Below, piece after piece: positions 23,725 to 32,931 of a DNA stretch of 64,000 nucleotides. Origin of the DNA: Chryseobacterium flavum. GTDB lineage: Bacteria; Bacteroidota; Bacteroidia; Flavobacteriales; Weeksellaceae. Numbering within the stretch: the first letter of the stretch is position 1; each line of letters begins with the position of its first letter. The position numbers and the translations under genes are program-made. Where the stretch lies: the NCBI RefSeq assembly GCF_003385595.1, contig NZ_QNUE01000007.1, forward strand, positions 124,001 through 188,000. Direction: 5' to 3'. The notes beneath the pieces are model-generated. The model had not been told where the DNA came from, made no database searches, and saw nothing but the letters and a program-made list of their open reading frames with translations.

Positions 23725-26517
23725 TTAGTTTTCTAATTTTTCTTTGATATATTTTGCAGTATAGGATTTCTTGTTTTTTGCCAGTTCTTCAGGAGTACCT
23801 GAAAATACGACTTCTCCACCATGTTTTCCTGCTTCCGGACCTATATCAATAATATGATCGGCACATTTAATAATATCCGGCTGATGCTCAATAACGATCA
23901 CAGAGTGCCCCAGATCAATCAATGCCTGAAGGGATTTCAGTAATTTCTGAATGTCATGGAAATGAAGCCCGGTAGATGGCTCATCAAAAATAAACAGCGT
24001 TTTATCTGTGGTCACTCCCTTTACAAGGAATGAAGCTAATTTTACACGCTGAGCCTCGCCGCCGGAAAGGGTAGAAGAGCTTTGCCCCAACTGTAAATAA
24101 CCTAAACCTACTTCCTGTAAGGGTTTCAGTTTTGTTACAATCTTTTCTTCATTATTATCTTTAAAGAATTCCAATGCTTCATCTACGGTCATATGAAGGA
24201 TATCAGAAATATTTTTTTCATCAAATTTTACCTCCAGGATTTCGTTTTTGAAACGTGTTCCCTTACAAACTTCACATTCCAGTTCGATATCAGCCATAAA
24301 CTGCATGGAAACATTGATGACTCCTTCTCCTTTACATTCATCACATCTTCCTCCATCTACGTTGAATGAGAAATGTTTAGGCTTATAACCCATCATTTTA
24401 GCTACTTTCTGCTTCGCAAAAAGATCACGGATGTCGTCATATGCTTTCAGGTAGGTTACAGGATTTGAGCGGGAAGATTTTCCGATCGGGTTCTGGTCAA
24501 TCAATTCAATATTTTTGATCAGCTTTTTAGGGAATTCCACTGAATCGTAATCGCCTTTTTTTCCTCCCATTCCCAACTGGATCTGAATATCATTGGTCAG
24601 AATTTCTTTCATTAAGGTAGATTTTCCGCTTCCTGAAACACCGGATATCACGACCAGACTTTCTAAAGGGACATCCACATCAATATTTTTTAGGTTATTC
24701 TGCCTTGCTCCTTTAATATGGATCCATTCCTTAGCTTTTCTGCGTTTAGTGGGGATTTCTATTTCAAGTCTTCCGGTCAGGTATCTGGATGTAAGAGTAT
24801 CAGCATTTTTCAGATCTTTATAGTCACCTGCAAATACCAGTTCTCCTCCAAGATATCCTGCTTCCGGACCAATATCAATAATATAATCAGCTGCTTTCAT
24901 GACATCTTCATCATGTTCAACAACAATCACAGTATTTCCCAGATCACGAAGGTTTTTAAGTACCTCAATCAGATTTTCCGTATCCTTGGAATGAAGACCA
25001 ATCGAAGGTTCGTCCAGAATGTAAATAGATCCTACCAGTGAACTTCCCAGACTTGTTGCCAGGTTAATCCGTTGGCTTTCTCCTCCGGAAAGGGTATTGG
25101 AAGTTCTGTTCAGTGTCAGATATCCAAGACCAACTTTGAGCAGGAATTCGAGACGGGTAGTGATTTCATACAATAGTCTTTTAGCTACTTCCTGATCATG
25201 CTCGGATAATTTTAATCCATTAATTAAGGGAGCCAGTTCATCCAGTGGAAGTTCAATCATAGATTGAATATTATGTCCGTCTACTTTCACCCAGCTGGTT
25301 TCTTCACGGAGTCTTAACCCTTCACAGGTCGGACAAAGGGTTTTCCCTCTGTACCGGGAAAGCATTACACGATACTGGATTTTATAAAGGTTTTCTTCAA
25401 GCATTTTGAAGAAGTTATTGATACAAGGGAAATTGCTTTTTCCATCACCTTTCCATAGAAAGTTTTTCTGTTCCTTGGTTAACTGATGATAGGGCTTATG
25501 TATAGGAAAGTCTCCGGCCTTTTTAATAAAGTCTTTTTTCCATTCACTCATGGTCTCACCTCTCCAGCAAACTATGGCATCTTCATAAACAGATAATGTT
25601 TTATTGGGAACAACAAGGTCCTCATCAATGCCTATTACTTTTCCATATCCTTCACAGGCCGGGCAAGCTCCGTAAGGATTGTTGAAACTGAAAAAATGAA
25701 CATTGGGTTCAAGGAATTCCATACCATCCAGTTCAAATTTATTGGAGAATTCTTTTACTTTTCCGGTATCCGTATTTTTTAAGGAACAGTATCCACGTCC
25801 TTCATAAAAAGCCATCTGAATGGAATCTGCAAGACGTTGCAGAAAGCTTTCATCTTCTTCATAAGAAAAACGGTCAATGACCAGGTTAATGATCATTCCT
25901 TTTTCCGGAACAAACCCAAAACTTTCAAGGTCTTCAATTCCGGCAACGTTTCCGTTGATCTCGAGTCTGGTAAAACCGGCGAGCTTTAAAACCTTTAATG
26001 TTTCTTTGAAATTGTTGGTATCATATTCCAAAGGAGCGGTCAATAAAAATGATGCATCTTTTTTTGAGGATGTAATGAAATCCACAACATCTGAAACCGA
26101 ATCTTTTTTTACTTCTTCACCGGAAACAGGAGAAAACGTCTTGCCTATCCTTGCAAATAAAAGTTTCATGTAATCATAAATCTCAGTAGAAGTACCAACG
26201 GTGGAACGCGGATTGGAAGAAATGACCTTTTGCTGGATAGCAATGGAAGGAGCAAGTCCTTTAATATCATCTACTTTAGGTTTTTCTAACTTCCCTAAAA
26301 ACTGCCGGGCATAAGAACTTAAGCTTTCTACATATCTTCTCTGGCCTTCTGCGTAAATTGTATCAAAAGCCAGTGATGATTTACCACTTCCTGAAACTCC
26401 TGTAATCACAATAAGCTTGTTTTTAGGAATCAGAACATCTATATGTTTCAGATTGTTAAGATGAGCATTCTTAACGTAAATCTGTTTTTTTATATCAATA
26501 TCTATAGTGTTAGCCAT
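23725..26517 (-). CDS. uvrA: Excinuclease ABC subunit UvrA
   Basis: 930 residues, usual UvrA length. Two ABC ATPase modules are complete: Walker A GVSGSGKSSLAFD (near 40) and GVSGSGKSTLMKE (near 625), signatures LSGGESQRINLA and LSGGEAQRVKLA, Walker B ILDEPSIGLH and IFDEPSTGLH. Zinc-module pairs are CPACEGYG with CPTCEG, and CDECKGEG with CEVCKG. The region between 120 and 260 needed for UvrB binding is present, so it is the repair-type UvrA1. It scans DNA for bulky lesions and loads UvrB. It is transcribed alone. Confidence 0.96.
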   Translation of the reverse strand: MANTIDIDIKKQIYVKNAHLNNLKHIDVLIPKNKLIVITGVSGSGKSSLAFDTIYAEGQRRYVESLSSYARQFLGKLEKPKVDDIKGLAPSIAIQQKVISSNPRSTVGTSTEIYDYMKLLFARIGKTFSPVSGEEVKKDSVSDVVDFITSSKKDASFLLTAPLEYDTNNFKETLKVLKLAGFTRLEINGNVAGIEDLESFGFVPEKGMIINLVIDRFSYEEDESFLQRLADSIQMAFYEGRGYCSLKNTDTGKVKEFSNKFELDGMEFLEPNVHFFSFNNPYGACPACEGYGKVIGIDEDLVVPNKTLSVYEDAIVCWRGETMSEWKKDFIKKAGDFPIHKPYHQLTKEQKNFLWKGDGKSNFPCINNFFKMLEENLYKIQYRVMLSRYRGKTLCPTCEGLRLREETSWVKVDGHNIQSMIELPLDELAPLINGLKLSEHDQEVAKRLLYEITTRLEFLLKVGLGYLTLNRTSNTLSGGESQRINLATSLGSSLVGSIYILDEPSIGLHSKDTENLIEVLKNLRDLGNTVIVVEHDEDVMKAADYIIDIGPEAGYLGGELVFAGDYKDLKNADTLTSRYLTGRLEIEIPTKRRKAKEWIHIKGARQNNLKNIDVDVPLESLVVISGVSGSGKSTLMKEILTNDIQIQLGMGGKKGDYDSVEFPKKLIKNIELIDQNPIGKSSRSNPVTYLKAYDDIRDLFAKQKVAKMMGYKPKHFSFNVDGGRCDECKGEGVINVSMQFMADIELECEVCKGTRFKNEILEVKFDEKNISDILHMTVDEALEFFKDNNEEKIVTKLKPLQEVGLGYLQLGQSSSTLSGGEAQRVKLASFLVKGVTTDKTLFIFDEPSTGLHFHDIQKLLKSLQALIDLGHSVIVIEHQPDIIKCADHIIDIGPEAGKHGGEVVFSGTPEELAKNKKSYTAKYIKEKLEN

Positions 26518-26931
26518 ATTTTTTTATTCATAAAGTGACTGAACAGTAACTATTTTAAATCTGTCAGTTTAATGGTGTTTTGCCACGGAATATTCCAGGC
26601 GTGTCATCAATTGAATTTTAAATTCATCCACAATTCCTGCTAAATATGACAGTATACCACTTCATATACAATGTCAAAAATACAGTTGAAAAGGAATTTT
26701 CTATCTGAAAAATCAAGACCCACAAAATTACGAATTTTTAGTGAAAATCATATGCTTAACTGTTTCCCAAAAATTAATAAATGATCATAAAGTGCTGATT
26801 GATAATATGTGAATAGGAGTGGAAAAATATAAGGATTCAAGTAAATTTTGCTGACTTCCTATTTTTTTAGTTAAAATTTAATTGTATTCAGATCAATTTT
26901 ATGATTTATGTTATGTTTTTTTATTTAACTA
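26518..26931. other. Intergenic region upstream of uvrA
   Basis: About 414 AT-rich bases before the small transcript unit at 26932. No coding frame or tRNA is seen. Part of it must hold the uvrA promoter, which I could not locate by consensus. Confidence 0.35.
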
Positions 26932-26962
26932 TTGTTTTATGTTTTAAAATTAATTAAAATTG
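26932..26962 (+). promoter_or_regulatory. Promoter of the small peptide/sRNA unit
   Basis: TTG (26932-26934), 20 bases, TAAAATTG (26955-26962), one mismatch to TAnnTTTG. It leads to a 16-codon ORF and a strong terminator. Confidence 0.45.
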
Positions 26963-26986
26963 TACTTGTAAATATGTAATAGAATC

Positions 26987-27037
26987 ATGAGAAAATTATT
27001 CAGAGATCTAGTTACACATTTAATGAGAAAAAGATAA
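26987..27037 (+). CDS. Possible 16-residue cationic peptide (or part of an sRNA)
   Basis: The ORF encodes MRKLFRDLVTHLMRKR. It is amphipathic and strongly basic (six Arg/Lys plus one His). It lies between a near-consensus promoter and a terminator that together predict a transcript of roughly 115 bases. No Shine-Dalgarno is evident, as is common in this phylum. It may be a membrane-active or regulatory peptide, or the transcript may act as RNA only. Confidence 0.35.
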   Translation: MRKLFRDLVTHLMRKR

Positions 27038-27051
27038 AACTACTCCCTTAG

Positions 27052-27083
27052 AAAAGATACAGCATTTCCATGCTGTGTCTTTT
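27052..27083 (+). terminator. Strong terminator of the small transcript
   Basis: Thirteen-pair stem (AAAAGATACAGCA with its complement, one G-U) with a 6-base loop and a T6 tail. It ends 82 bases before the TonB receptor gene. Confidence 0.75.
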
Positions 27084-27099
27084 TTATGACAAGTATCAT

Positions 27100-27130
27100 T
27101 TGTCTGTATAGGTGAACTCCCTTACTTTTG
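27100..27130 (+). promoter_or_regulatory. Promoter of the TonB receptor gene
   Basis: TTG (27100-27102), 20 bases, TACTTTTG (27123-27130): full consensus, 34 bases before the ATG. No riboswitch-like structure fits in the short leader. Confidence 0.7.
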
Positions 27131-27164
27131 GATTCTGTTATTAAAGAAAACTACGGATACGATT

Positions 27165-28976
27165 ATGATCAAAAAGACAGGAAGTATTTTTTTTCTGGGA
27201 GCTCTGCTTTGGATTCATGCACAGGAAAAGACGACAGATATAGAAAGTATTGAATTTCAGGGAAAATTTATTTCTACATCCTATAAAAGTGCCAACCAGA
27301 ATATCAGCGTAATTACAAAGGAAGATATTGCTCATTCTCCGTCCAGAAGTATTGATGAGATTCTTCAGCAGGTATCGGGAATGGATATCAGAAGGAGAGG
27401 GGCTAACGGGGTTCAAAGTGATATCGGTTTCCGGGGAAGTTCTTTTGAACAGGTATTGCTGTTGCTGAATGGGATCAGGATGAATGATTCACAAACCGGA
27501 CATAATAACATGAATATTCCTGTAGATCTGGATGATGTAGAAAGAATAGAAATTATTAAAGGTCCTGCAGCAAGACGTTTTGGGCAAAATGCTTATGCGG
27601 GAGTGATTAACATCATCACTAAAGTTAATTACGGAAAACGTGTTAAGATAAGTGCTGATGCTGGTGATTATGAAACTTATGGATTAGGTTTCAATGCCCA
27701 GCTTGGAAATGAAAAATTCTCAAATTCACTTCAGGCCAACTCTGCTTCTTCTCAGGGATATATGTACAATACAGATTATGAAATCAGAAATGTATTTTAC
27801 CAGGCCAGATTAGGCATCAAAAACGGAGATCTAAAGCTCCAGGCAGGTTTTTCCGAAAAAAAATTCGGTGCAAACGGATTTTATGCTTCCAAGAGTGCTA
27901 CGGAGCAGTATGAAGAAACTCAGGCTTCTGTTGTCAGCCTTGCCCATCAGCAGACTTTCGGGAAGCTGAAACTCAATTCCAATGTATATTGGAGAAGAGG
28001 CCAGGATATGTACCTTTTTAAAAGACAAAACCCTTCCTTTTACAGGAATATGCACATAGGAAATAATGTAGGTGGAGAGGTGAATTCCAGCTATCAATGG
28101 GGATTGGGAACAACCGGAGTTGGCGTGGAACTCAGAAAGGAGTTTTTAGCCAGCAGTAACTTGGGTGAAAGAAACCGGTTTGTTTCACAAATCTTTTTTG
28201 AACATCATTTTTCATTGCTTGACAGGAAATTAAATATTAGTCCGGGAATTTCATGGGCTAACTATTCTAAAGAGGGTAATTTTTTCTATCCGGGACTTGA
28301 TGTGGGATATAACTTTAATCCCAATAACAAGATTTATGGAAACATTGCAAAAGTACATAGGGTGCCGACATTTACAGAGTTATATTATAACAGCGAAACT
28401 GAAAAGGGAAATCCTGATCTGCTTCCCGAAAATGCAGTTTCATCAGAAATAGGGTATCAATATCAGAATACCAGAATTCTTGCAAAAATAAGTGGATTTA
28501 TGAGAAATTCTGACAATTCAATTGATTGGGTTAAAAAAAATATCAATGATCAGGTTTGGTATGCTCAGAATGTAGGAGAAATTAAGATCAAAGGAATTGA
28601 AGCGGAATTTAATCATAAAGTAAATAACTGGTTGAAATACTCTGTGGGATATACTTATCTGGATAGTAAAATTAAAGAGAATAATGAATTTGTTTCACGA
28701 TATATTCTGGACAATCTGAAGCATCAGTTTATTTCCAGATTAGAAACTAAATTCCTTAAAAGTTTCACCAATGAGCTCGTTTACCGGTATAATGAAAGGG
28801 TAAACCAGGGAAGTTATAATCTTGTGGATGAAAAACTGACCTTTAATCAAAAAGACTTTTCAGTCTATATTCTGATCAATAATATAACCAATACAAATTA
28901 TACCGAAGCATTCGAGGTAGAAATGCCTCAAAGGTGGTTTCATATTGGGATTTCTTATATGATTAACATTAAATAG
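27165..28976 (+). CDS. TonB-dependent outer membrane receptor
   Basis: 603 residues. It has a signal peptide (ending WIHAQ), a plug domain (about 40-150: VITKEDIAHSPSRSIDEILQQVSGMDIRRRGANGVQSDIGFRGSS, then VERIEIIKGPAARRFGQNAYAGVINIITK) and a 22-strand barrel ending in FHIGISYMINIK with a terminal aromatic-type strand. It lacks the N-terminal carboxypeptidase-like domain of SusC proteins and resembles the BtuB/vitamin-type receptors in size. The ligand is unknown; absence of a cobalamin riboswitch argues weakly against B12. The DUF2490 gene follows on the same strand. Confidence 0.9.
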   Translation: MIKKTGSIFFLGALLWIHAQEKTTDIESIEFQGKFISTSYKSANQNISVITKEDIAHSPSRSIDEILQQVSGMDIRRRGANGVQSDIGFRGSSFEQVLLLLNGIRMNDSQTGHNNMNIPVDLDDVERIEIIKGPAARRFGQNAYAGVINIITKVNYGKRVKISADAGDYETYGLGFNAQLGNEKFSNSLQANSASSQGYMYNTDYEIRNVFYQARLGIKNGDLKLQAGFSEKKFGANGFYASKSATEQYEETQASVVSLAHQQTFGKLKLNSNVYWRRGQDMYLFKRQNPSFYRNMHIGNNVGGEVNSSYQWGLGTTGVGVELRKEFLASSNLGERNRFVSQIFFEHHFSLLDRKLNISPGISWANYSKEGNFFYPGLDVGYNFNPNNKIYGNIAKVHRVPTFTELYYNSETEKGNPDLLPENAVSSEIGYQYQNTRILAKISGFMRNSDNSIDWVKKNINDQVWYAQNVGEIKIKGIEAEFNHKVNNWLKYSVGYTYLDSKIKENNEFVSRYILDNLKHQFISRLETKFLKSFTNELVYRYNERVNQGSYNLVDEKLTFNQKDFSVYILINNITNTNYTEAFEVEMPQRWFHIGISYMINIK

Positions 28977-29027
28977 GTGTTAACTTAATATTAAGTAAAG
29001 TTAATATTAACAAATTGTTAAAAGATA

Positions 29028-29035
29028 TACATTTG
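29028..29035 (+). promoter_or_regulatory. Promoter -7 element of the DUF2490 gene
   Basis: TACATTTG matches TAnnTTTG, 12 bases before ATG 29048. The -33 element is not clear. It implies a very short leader. Confidence 0.45.
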
Positions 29036-29047
29036 CAAAAATTTTTT

Positions 29048-29764
29048 ATGAAGCGTTTATTAGGTCTGGGTTTACTTTTAGGTTTTACTTTTTTTAAAGC
29101 ACAGGAGCATCTTTCAAGCTTTAATGCTGTAACGCTGACTTATAAATTTCATCCCAAATTTTTTATTTATGGTGAAGGCCAGCTAAGGGGTAATGAAGAT
29201 TATACCTATCCTGATTATTACGAAATAAAAGGAGGTGTGGGATATTATCTTACCAAGAATCATAAGCCGTTTATCGGACTGGGCAGATATGTTAATTATA
29301 AAAACCATAGTTTAAGCAGAGAAGAATTCAGGGTATGGATTCAGGATGTGATTGATTTCAAAAAGGGTATTGTAAAATTTGAAAACCGTTTCCGTGCAGA
29401 AAAAAGCTGGTTTTATGAACCTAAAACTGATGAAACCTCTCAAAGAATGCGCTATCGTTACCGTTTGAATGTAAGTGTCCCTTTAAATGCTAAAACCATT
29501 AAAAAAGGAACTGTATTTGCAAATGCTTATGATGAAATATTTTTGGTAAGCCCAATGAAGCCTACTTTCGCCAGAAACAGGGTATATGGCGGGTTCGGCT
29601 ATCAGATCGATGATTATTTCGGTATTCTGACCGGATATCTGTGGCAGCGTGAATTTGAAGCTAAAGGCAATAAAAATCTGCATTTCATTTATTTAGCTTT
29701 AAATATAAATATAGACGGTACAGACCACCCGACAAAAACATATGATTTCCCTGGGGCGGACTAA
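29048..29764 (+). CDS. DUF2490 domain outer-membrane-type protein
   Basis: 238 residues from ATG at 29048, which gives the signal peptide MKRLLGLGLLLGFTFFKAQ. The mature part is built of amphipathic beta strands (NAVTLTYKFHPKFFIYGEGQLR, YYEIKGGVGYYLTKNHKPFIGLGRY, RFRAEKSWFYEP, FARNRVYGGFGYQI, HFIYLALNINI), as in DUF2490 proteins, which probably form small outer-membrane barrels. The function is unknown. The stop overlaps the stop of the converging M48 gene by 4 bases. Confidence 0.75.
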   Translation: MKRLLGLGLLLGFTFFKAQEHLSSFNAVTLTYKFHPKFFIYGEGQLRGNEDYTYPDYYEIKGGVGYYLTKNHKPFIGLGRYVNYKNHSLSREEFRVWIQDVIDFKKGIVKFENRFRAEKSWFYEPKTDETSQRMRYRYRLNVSVPLNAKTIKKGTVFANAYDEIFLVSPMKPTFARNRVYGGFGYQIDDYFGILTGYLWQREFEAKGNKNLHFIYLALNINIDGTDHPTKTYDFPGAD

Positions 29765-31809
29765 TTCTTATGCAGATCCGACTGAAAGTTGAGAAGATCC
29801 AGCTTGGAATTCAGATAATGATCATTGAGTAAGGCCTGATATTTTTCAATAAGTAAGAATATTGCTTGTACTTCATGCTCAAGATATTTGTCTTTATTGA
29901 AGTAAATATATTCAGAATCTGTAAATTCCTGAAAAAGGGTTTTGTCTTCATGGTTTAATGCTTCCACATAAGCTGATTTTTCAAGGAGCTCTCTTATTTT
30001 TTGCTTAAAAGGTTTTTCAGCTTTTAATAACTGAGCTCTGTGTTTACGGATTTCATCAAAGGGCAGAGTAGTTGCCATAAACTGCAGATGAACGGTAAAG
30101 TCATTGAGGCTTCTTTGAAAATCATCAAATTCCTGATCTATTACGGCAAACTTTTTATACTTATTAAATAAATCCTTTTTCTGATCTTGATTGGCAATGT
30201 TATAGTAATGCCGGAAAACAGCTTTATCATTTTCCTGAAGTTCTTCCTTTACCCTTTTCAGTTCATTTTCCAGTTGAGGAATAAGACTTTTGGCATCTTT
30301 TGTTTTGTATAAAGTACCATCAAATCTGAAGGTCTTCACTTCCTTCGGATAGGAAATAAGATATTGCAGGGTCTGCAGGTCATTTTCTATTCCAGATTTT
30401 TCATACACCAGGGAAACCTTTCTATCGCTGAAAAGATCTTCAAAAGAAGAAGATGTAATCTCTGAGGCTGAAGATTCAATGTCCTCTACAACAGGATTGT
30501 GTCTTTCGTAGTATCCGTTAAAATCTGAACTAAAGGCTTTGTAAGTATTATTATCAAGGTAAAGCTGTACAAAAGTTTCATTATCTATCACTTCACCTAC
30601 ATTTTTTACACTGTGCAAAGTGAGGAATTTTGACGTCATGGTTTCGCAGATATTATCAAACCCCCTGATGATTTCTTGTGCATATCTGTGGTCTGCAGCA
30701 GAATTTCTGGTTGCATTTGTTTTTATTCTTTCTATCCTTTTTAAAATATCGGGATGGGAAGTCCACTGGTCTTCAATTTCTATCCGGGATTTGTTATAGC
30801 GGGTAAGGTCTTCCGCCTCTATTTTTGGAAGTCCGTTGATATAAGGATGATTATTTCTTTCGCTTAAGATTTTCATTAAGGATAGCTGATTTTGGTAGAG
30901 GTTTTTCGGAAGGTATTTTTGCTGGCTTTCAGTATAAAAGTGAAAGGAATAATTAAATGCTGCGTCACTTAATTCCAGTCTTAATAAAGAAGAAGCCTGC
31001 TCTTCGGGGTTGGTAATAAATGTTGAAATGGCATCAGCATGGTATTCCATTTCTCTTTGCAGGGAGGCATGGTTTTTAAAAAGAAAGCTGGAAATGCTTT
31101 TAAGAACGGACTGAAATGCATTGATGAAGCTTATGGATATGAGACCGAAAATTTTGAAAACAGCATTTCCCCCTGAAAATTCTAAAATGAAGTTTTCATA
31201 ATCCTTATTATTGTAAACAGTCTCAAAAATTATTCTTTCTGCCTGATTAACATACCCGCCGATTTTCATACTTTTTTGAGAAAAATGCCCGAATTCATGG
31301 GCCAGAATACTTCTTAACTCTCCTACACTTGTTGAGTTTATAAGCCCTACACCAATGGTAAGGTTCTTTTTTACAGGGAGGAGCATGCTCCAAAAGATGG
31401 AATTATAGCTTACACTGGCATTTACATCCGGTGACAGAAAAACCTTCTTAGGAGCTTGTACTTTTGTTTCAGCTACAATTTCGTCAATGATAGCAAAAAG
31501 TTCCGGCTGGTTGGATCTGTTTACTTCAATCAGATGACGGGTGCTGTAATGTGATTTCTTAAAAATGAATTTAACAAGAAATATAAAAACAAAAACTCCG
31601 ATACTAAATAGCCCTGCAGCTCCAAATATTGTAAAATAATTAACAGAAATAGTTAAAAGCTTTACAGCTCCGTATCCTAATAGAAAAATCATCAGAAGAG
31701 AAGCGGCAATGAGCATCAGATAAATCAGAAAAAAAACTGAAACAGATACAATAGCAGAGGTCAGCTTAGATTGATAAGCTAATGAAATTTTGGGCAGATT
31801 ATTAGTCAT
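29761..31809 (-). CDS. M48 family membrane zinc metallopeptidase
   Basis: 682 residues. Two N-terminal membrane helices (about 15-45 and 55-80) are followed by the peptidase domain with HEFGH in ILAHEFGHFSQKSM and the third ligand Glu in QREMEYHADAIS, the pattern of Ste24/HtpX-like proteases. The C-terminal 300 residues are helical and charged, with no known domain. The family degrades damaged membrane proteins. It lies 10 bases after the HD-domain gene, so both are probably one operon. Confidence 0.88.
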   Translation of the reverse strand: MTNNLPKISLAYQSKLTSAIVSVSVFFLIYLMLIAASLLMIFLLGYGAVKLLTISVNYFTIFGAAGLFSIGVFVFIFLVKFIFKKSHYSTRHLIEVNRSNQPELFAIIDEIVAETKVQAPKKVFLSPDVNASVSYNSIFWSMLLPVKKNLTIGVGLINSTSVGELRSILAHEFGHFSQKSMKIGGYVNQAERIIFETVYNNKDYENFILEFSGGNAVFKIFGLISISFINAFQSVLKSISSFLFKNHASLQREMEYHADAISTFITNPEEQASSLLRLELSDAAFNYSFHFYTESQQKYLPKNLYQNQLSLMKILSERNNHPYINGLPKIEAEDLTRYNKSRIEIEDQWTSHPDILKRIERIKTNATRNSAADHRYAQEIIRGFDNICETMTSKFLTLHSVKNVGEVIDNETFVQLYLDNNTYKAFSSDFNGYYERHNPVVEDIESSASEITSSSFEDLFSDRKVSLVYEKSGIENDLQTLQYLISYPKEVKTFRFDGTLYKTKDAKSLIPQLENELKRVKEELQENDKAVFRHYYNIANQDQKKDLFNKYKKFAVIDQEFDDFQRSLNDFTVHLQFMATTLPFDEIRKHRAQLLKAEKPFKQKIRELLEKSAYVEALNHEDKTLFQEFTDSEYIYFNKDKYLEHEVQAIFLLIEKYQALLNDHYLNSKLDLLNFQSDLHKN

Positions 31810-31819
31810 GTGTTTTTTA

Positions 31820-32266
31820 TTAATATTTTTCGATCAGGTACCGATAAGCTTTTAAATATTTATTAAATCTTTTAATATCCTTAGGGGTAAGTTCTCTGTT
31901 TACCCTTCTGAGATCCATATTATCCCGGAGATCATTCAGTTTTACTGCTACAGCCAGGGGAGATCTTTCTGTTCTTTTGATGAATTCATCATAATCTTCT
32001 TCGGGATCAAATTTGGTAAGGCAGCTGACTGCAAAAATAATATACTCCGGAAAGCCTTCTGTTCTCAGATAATCCAGGCTAAATTCCTGAGGATGATCTT
32101 CCACTACATCATGTAATACACCTACAATTTTCTCATCGAGGGTCTTACCATATTCCATAACACGCATAACATGAGCTATATATGGGGCATGATATTTATC
32201 GGTTTGACCTTTATGTGCTTTATCAGCTATTTTTATGGCTCTATTTAATAATTCTTCTTTTGTCAT
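31820..32266 (-). CDS. Small HD-domain protein, (p)ppGpp hydrolase-like
   Basis: 148 residues from MTKEELLNRAIKIADKAHKGQ (32266). The longer frame to 32320 overlaps a -7 element (32287-32294). The residues of the SpoT/Mesh1 hydrolase domain are present: AHKGQTDKYHAPYIAHVMRV (first His), GVLHDVVED (HDxxED) and VKLNDLRDNM. No synthetase or TGS domain exists, so it is a small alarmone hydrolase candidate that would lower (p)ppGpp. It precedes the M48 protease in a likely two-gene operon. Confidence 0.82.
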   Translation of the reverse strand: MTKEELLNRAIKIADKAHKGQTDKYHAPYIAHVMRVMEYGKTLDEKIVGVLHDVVEDHPQEFSLDYLRTEGFPEYIIFAVSCLTKFDPEEDYDEFIKRTERSPLAVAVKLNDLRDNMDLRRVNRELTPKDIKRFNKYLKAYRYLIEKY

Positions 32267-32286
32267 TTTTCTTGAAAAATAGACTA

Positions 32287-32294
32287 CAAAAATA
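32287..32294 (-). promoter_or_regulatory. Promoter -7 element of the HD-domain gene
   Basis: TATTTTTG on the minus strand, 20 bases before ATG 32266, supports that start. Confidence 0.45.
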
Positions 32295-32346
32295 AAAAAT
32301 GCCTTAAAAAAATAAGACATTTTTATAGAGATTATTTCAGATGTTT

Positions 32347-32682
32347 TTATAAAACTGTTTCATCCTCTACAGAAGCATTTGGAGCGTTATGTTTTACTGA
32401 CTCTATGCCATTTTCCATTCCGTTTTCGGATTCATACATCTGGCTTGTCCCAATAATCTGTCCATTGCCTGCTTTAAGGTTAAAGTAACACCTGTCATTT
32501 TTAGCCTTATTTCTTTCAAATTTTGAATCGTCCTGAGAATTGGTTTTTACAGATCCGATTCCATTTTCACACGAAGGTTTGGTGCTGTATCCCTGACTGG
32601 TCAGAATTACCTGACCATTTCCTGCTTTGAGGTTAAACTGATAGTCACCGTTTGTTCTCTTTGAAATAATGAATTTTCCCAT
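32347..32682 (-). CDS. YegP/DUF1508 family protein
   Basis: 111 residues made of two tandem copies of the DUF1508 unit: YQFNLKAGNGQVILTSQGYSTKPSCENGIGSVK and CYFNLKAGNGQIIGTSQMYESENGMENGIESVK. The tail (ASVEDETVL) is acidic. The family is small, cytosolic and widespread, with no established biochemical role. Confidence 0.88.
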   Translation of the reverse strand: MGKFIISKRTNGDYQFNLKAGNGQVILTSQGYSTKPSCENGIGSVKTNSQDDSKFERNKAKNDRCYFNLKAGNGQIIGTSQMYESENGMENGIESVKHNAPNASVEDETVL

Positions 32683-32885
32683 GGTAATAGTTTTTAGAAT
32701 TGTTTATTTTGAATCATGTAGGCAAAGCCCTTTGTTTCTTGATATTAATAAGGTTTTTAAAGTCCATAAAAACTTTTATCCTACCAAACGGCAATTGTTC
32801 CTGAAAAAGAAAGTGGGAATTAATAAAGTTTTCATGTGTTTTTATTTTAAATAAAATTAATAAAAAAAAATGAAAAATAAAAAAA

Positions 32886-32904
32886 GCGCCTCAAAATGAG
32901 GCGC
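32886..32904 (-). terminator. Terminator of the beta-oxidation operon
   Basis: GCGCCTCA / TGAGGCGC with a 3-base loop, followed on the minus strand by TTTTTATTTTTC. It ends the four-gene operon that starts at marR. Confidence 0.8.
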
Positions 32905-32931
32905 CTGTGAATCAAATATATGTTATAAAGA

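Noticed and set aside
27085..27164. Cobalamin riboswitch before the TonB receptor
   Set aside because: The leader is under 40 bases from the likely start point and shows no B12-box-like structure.
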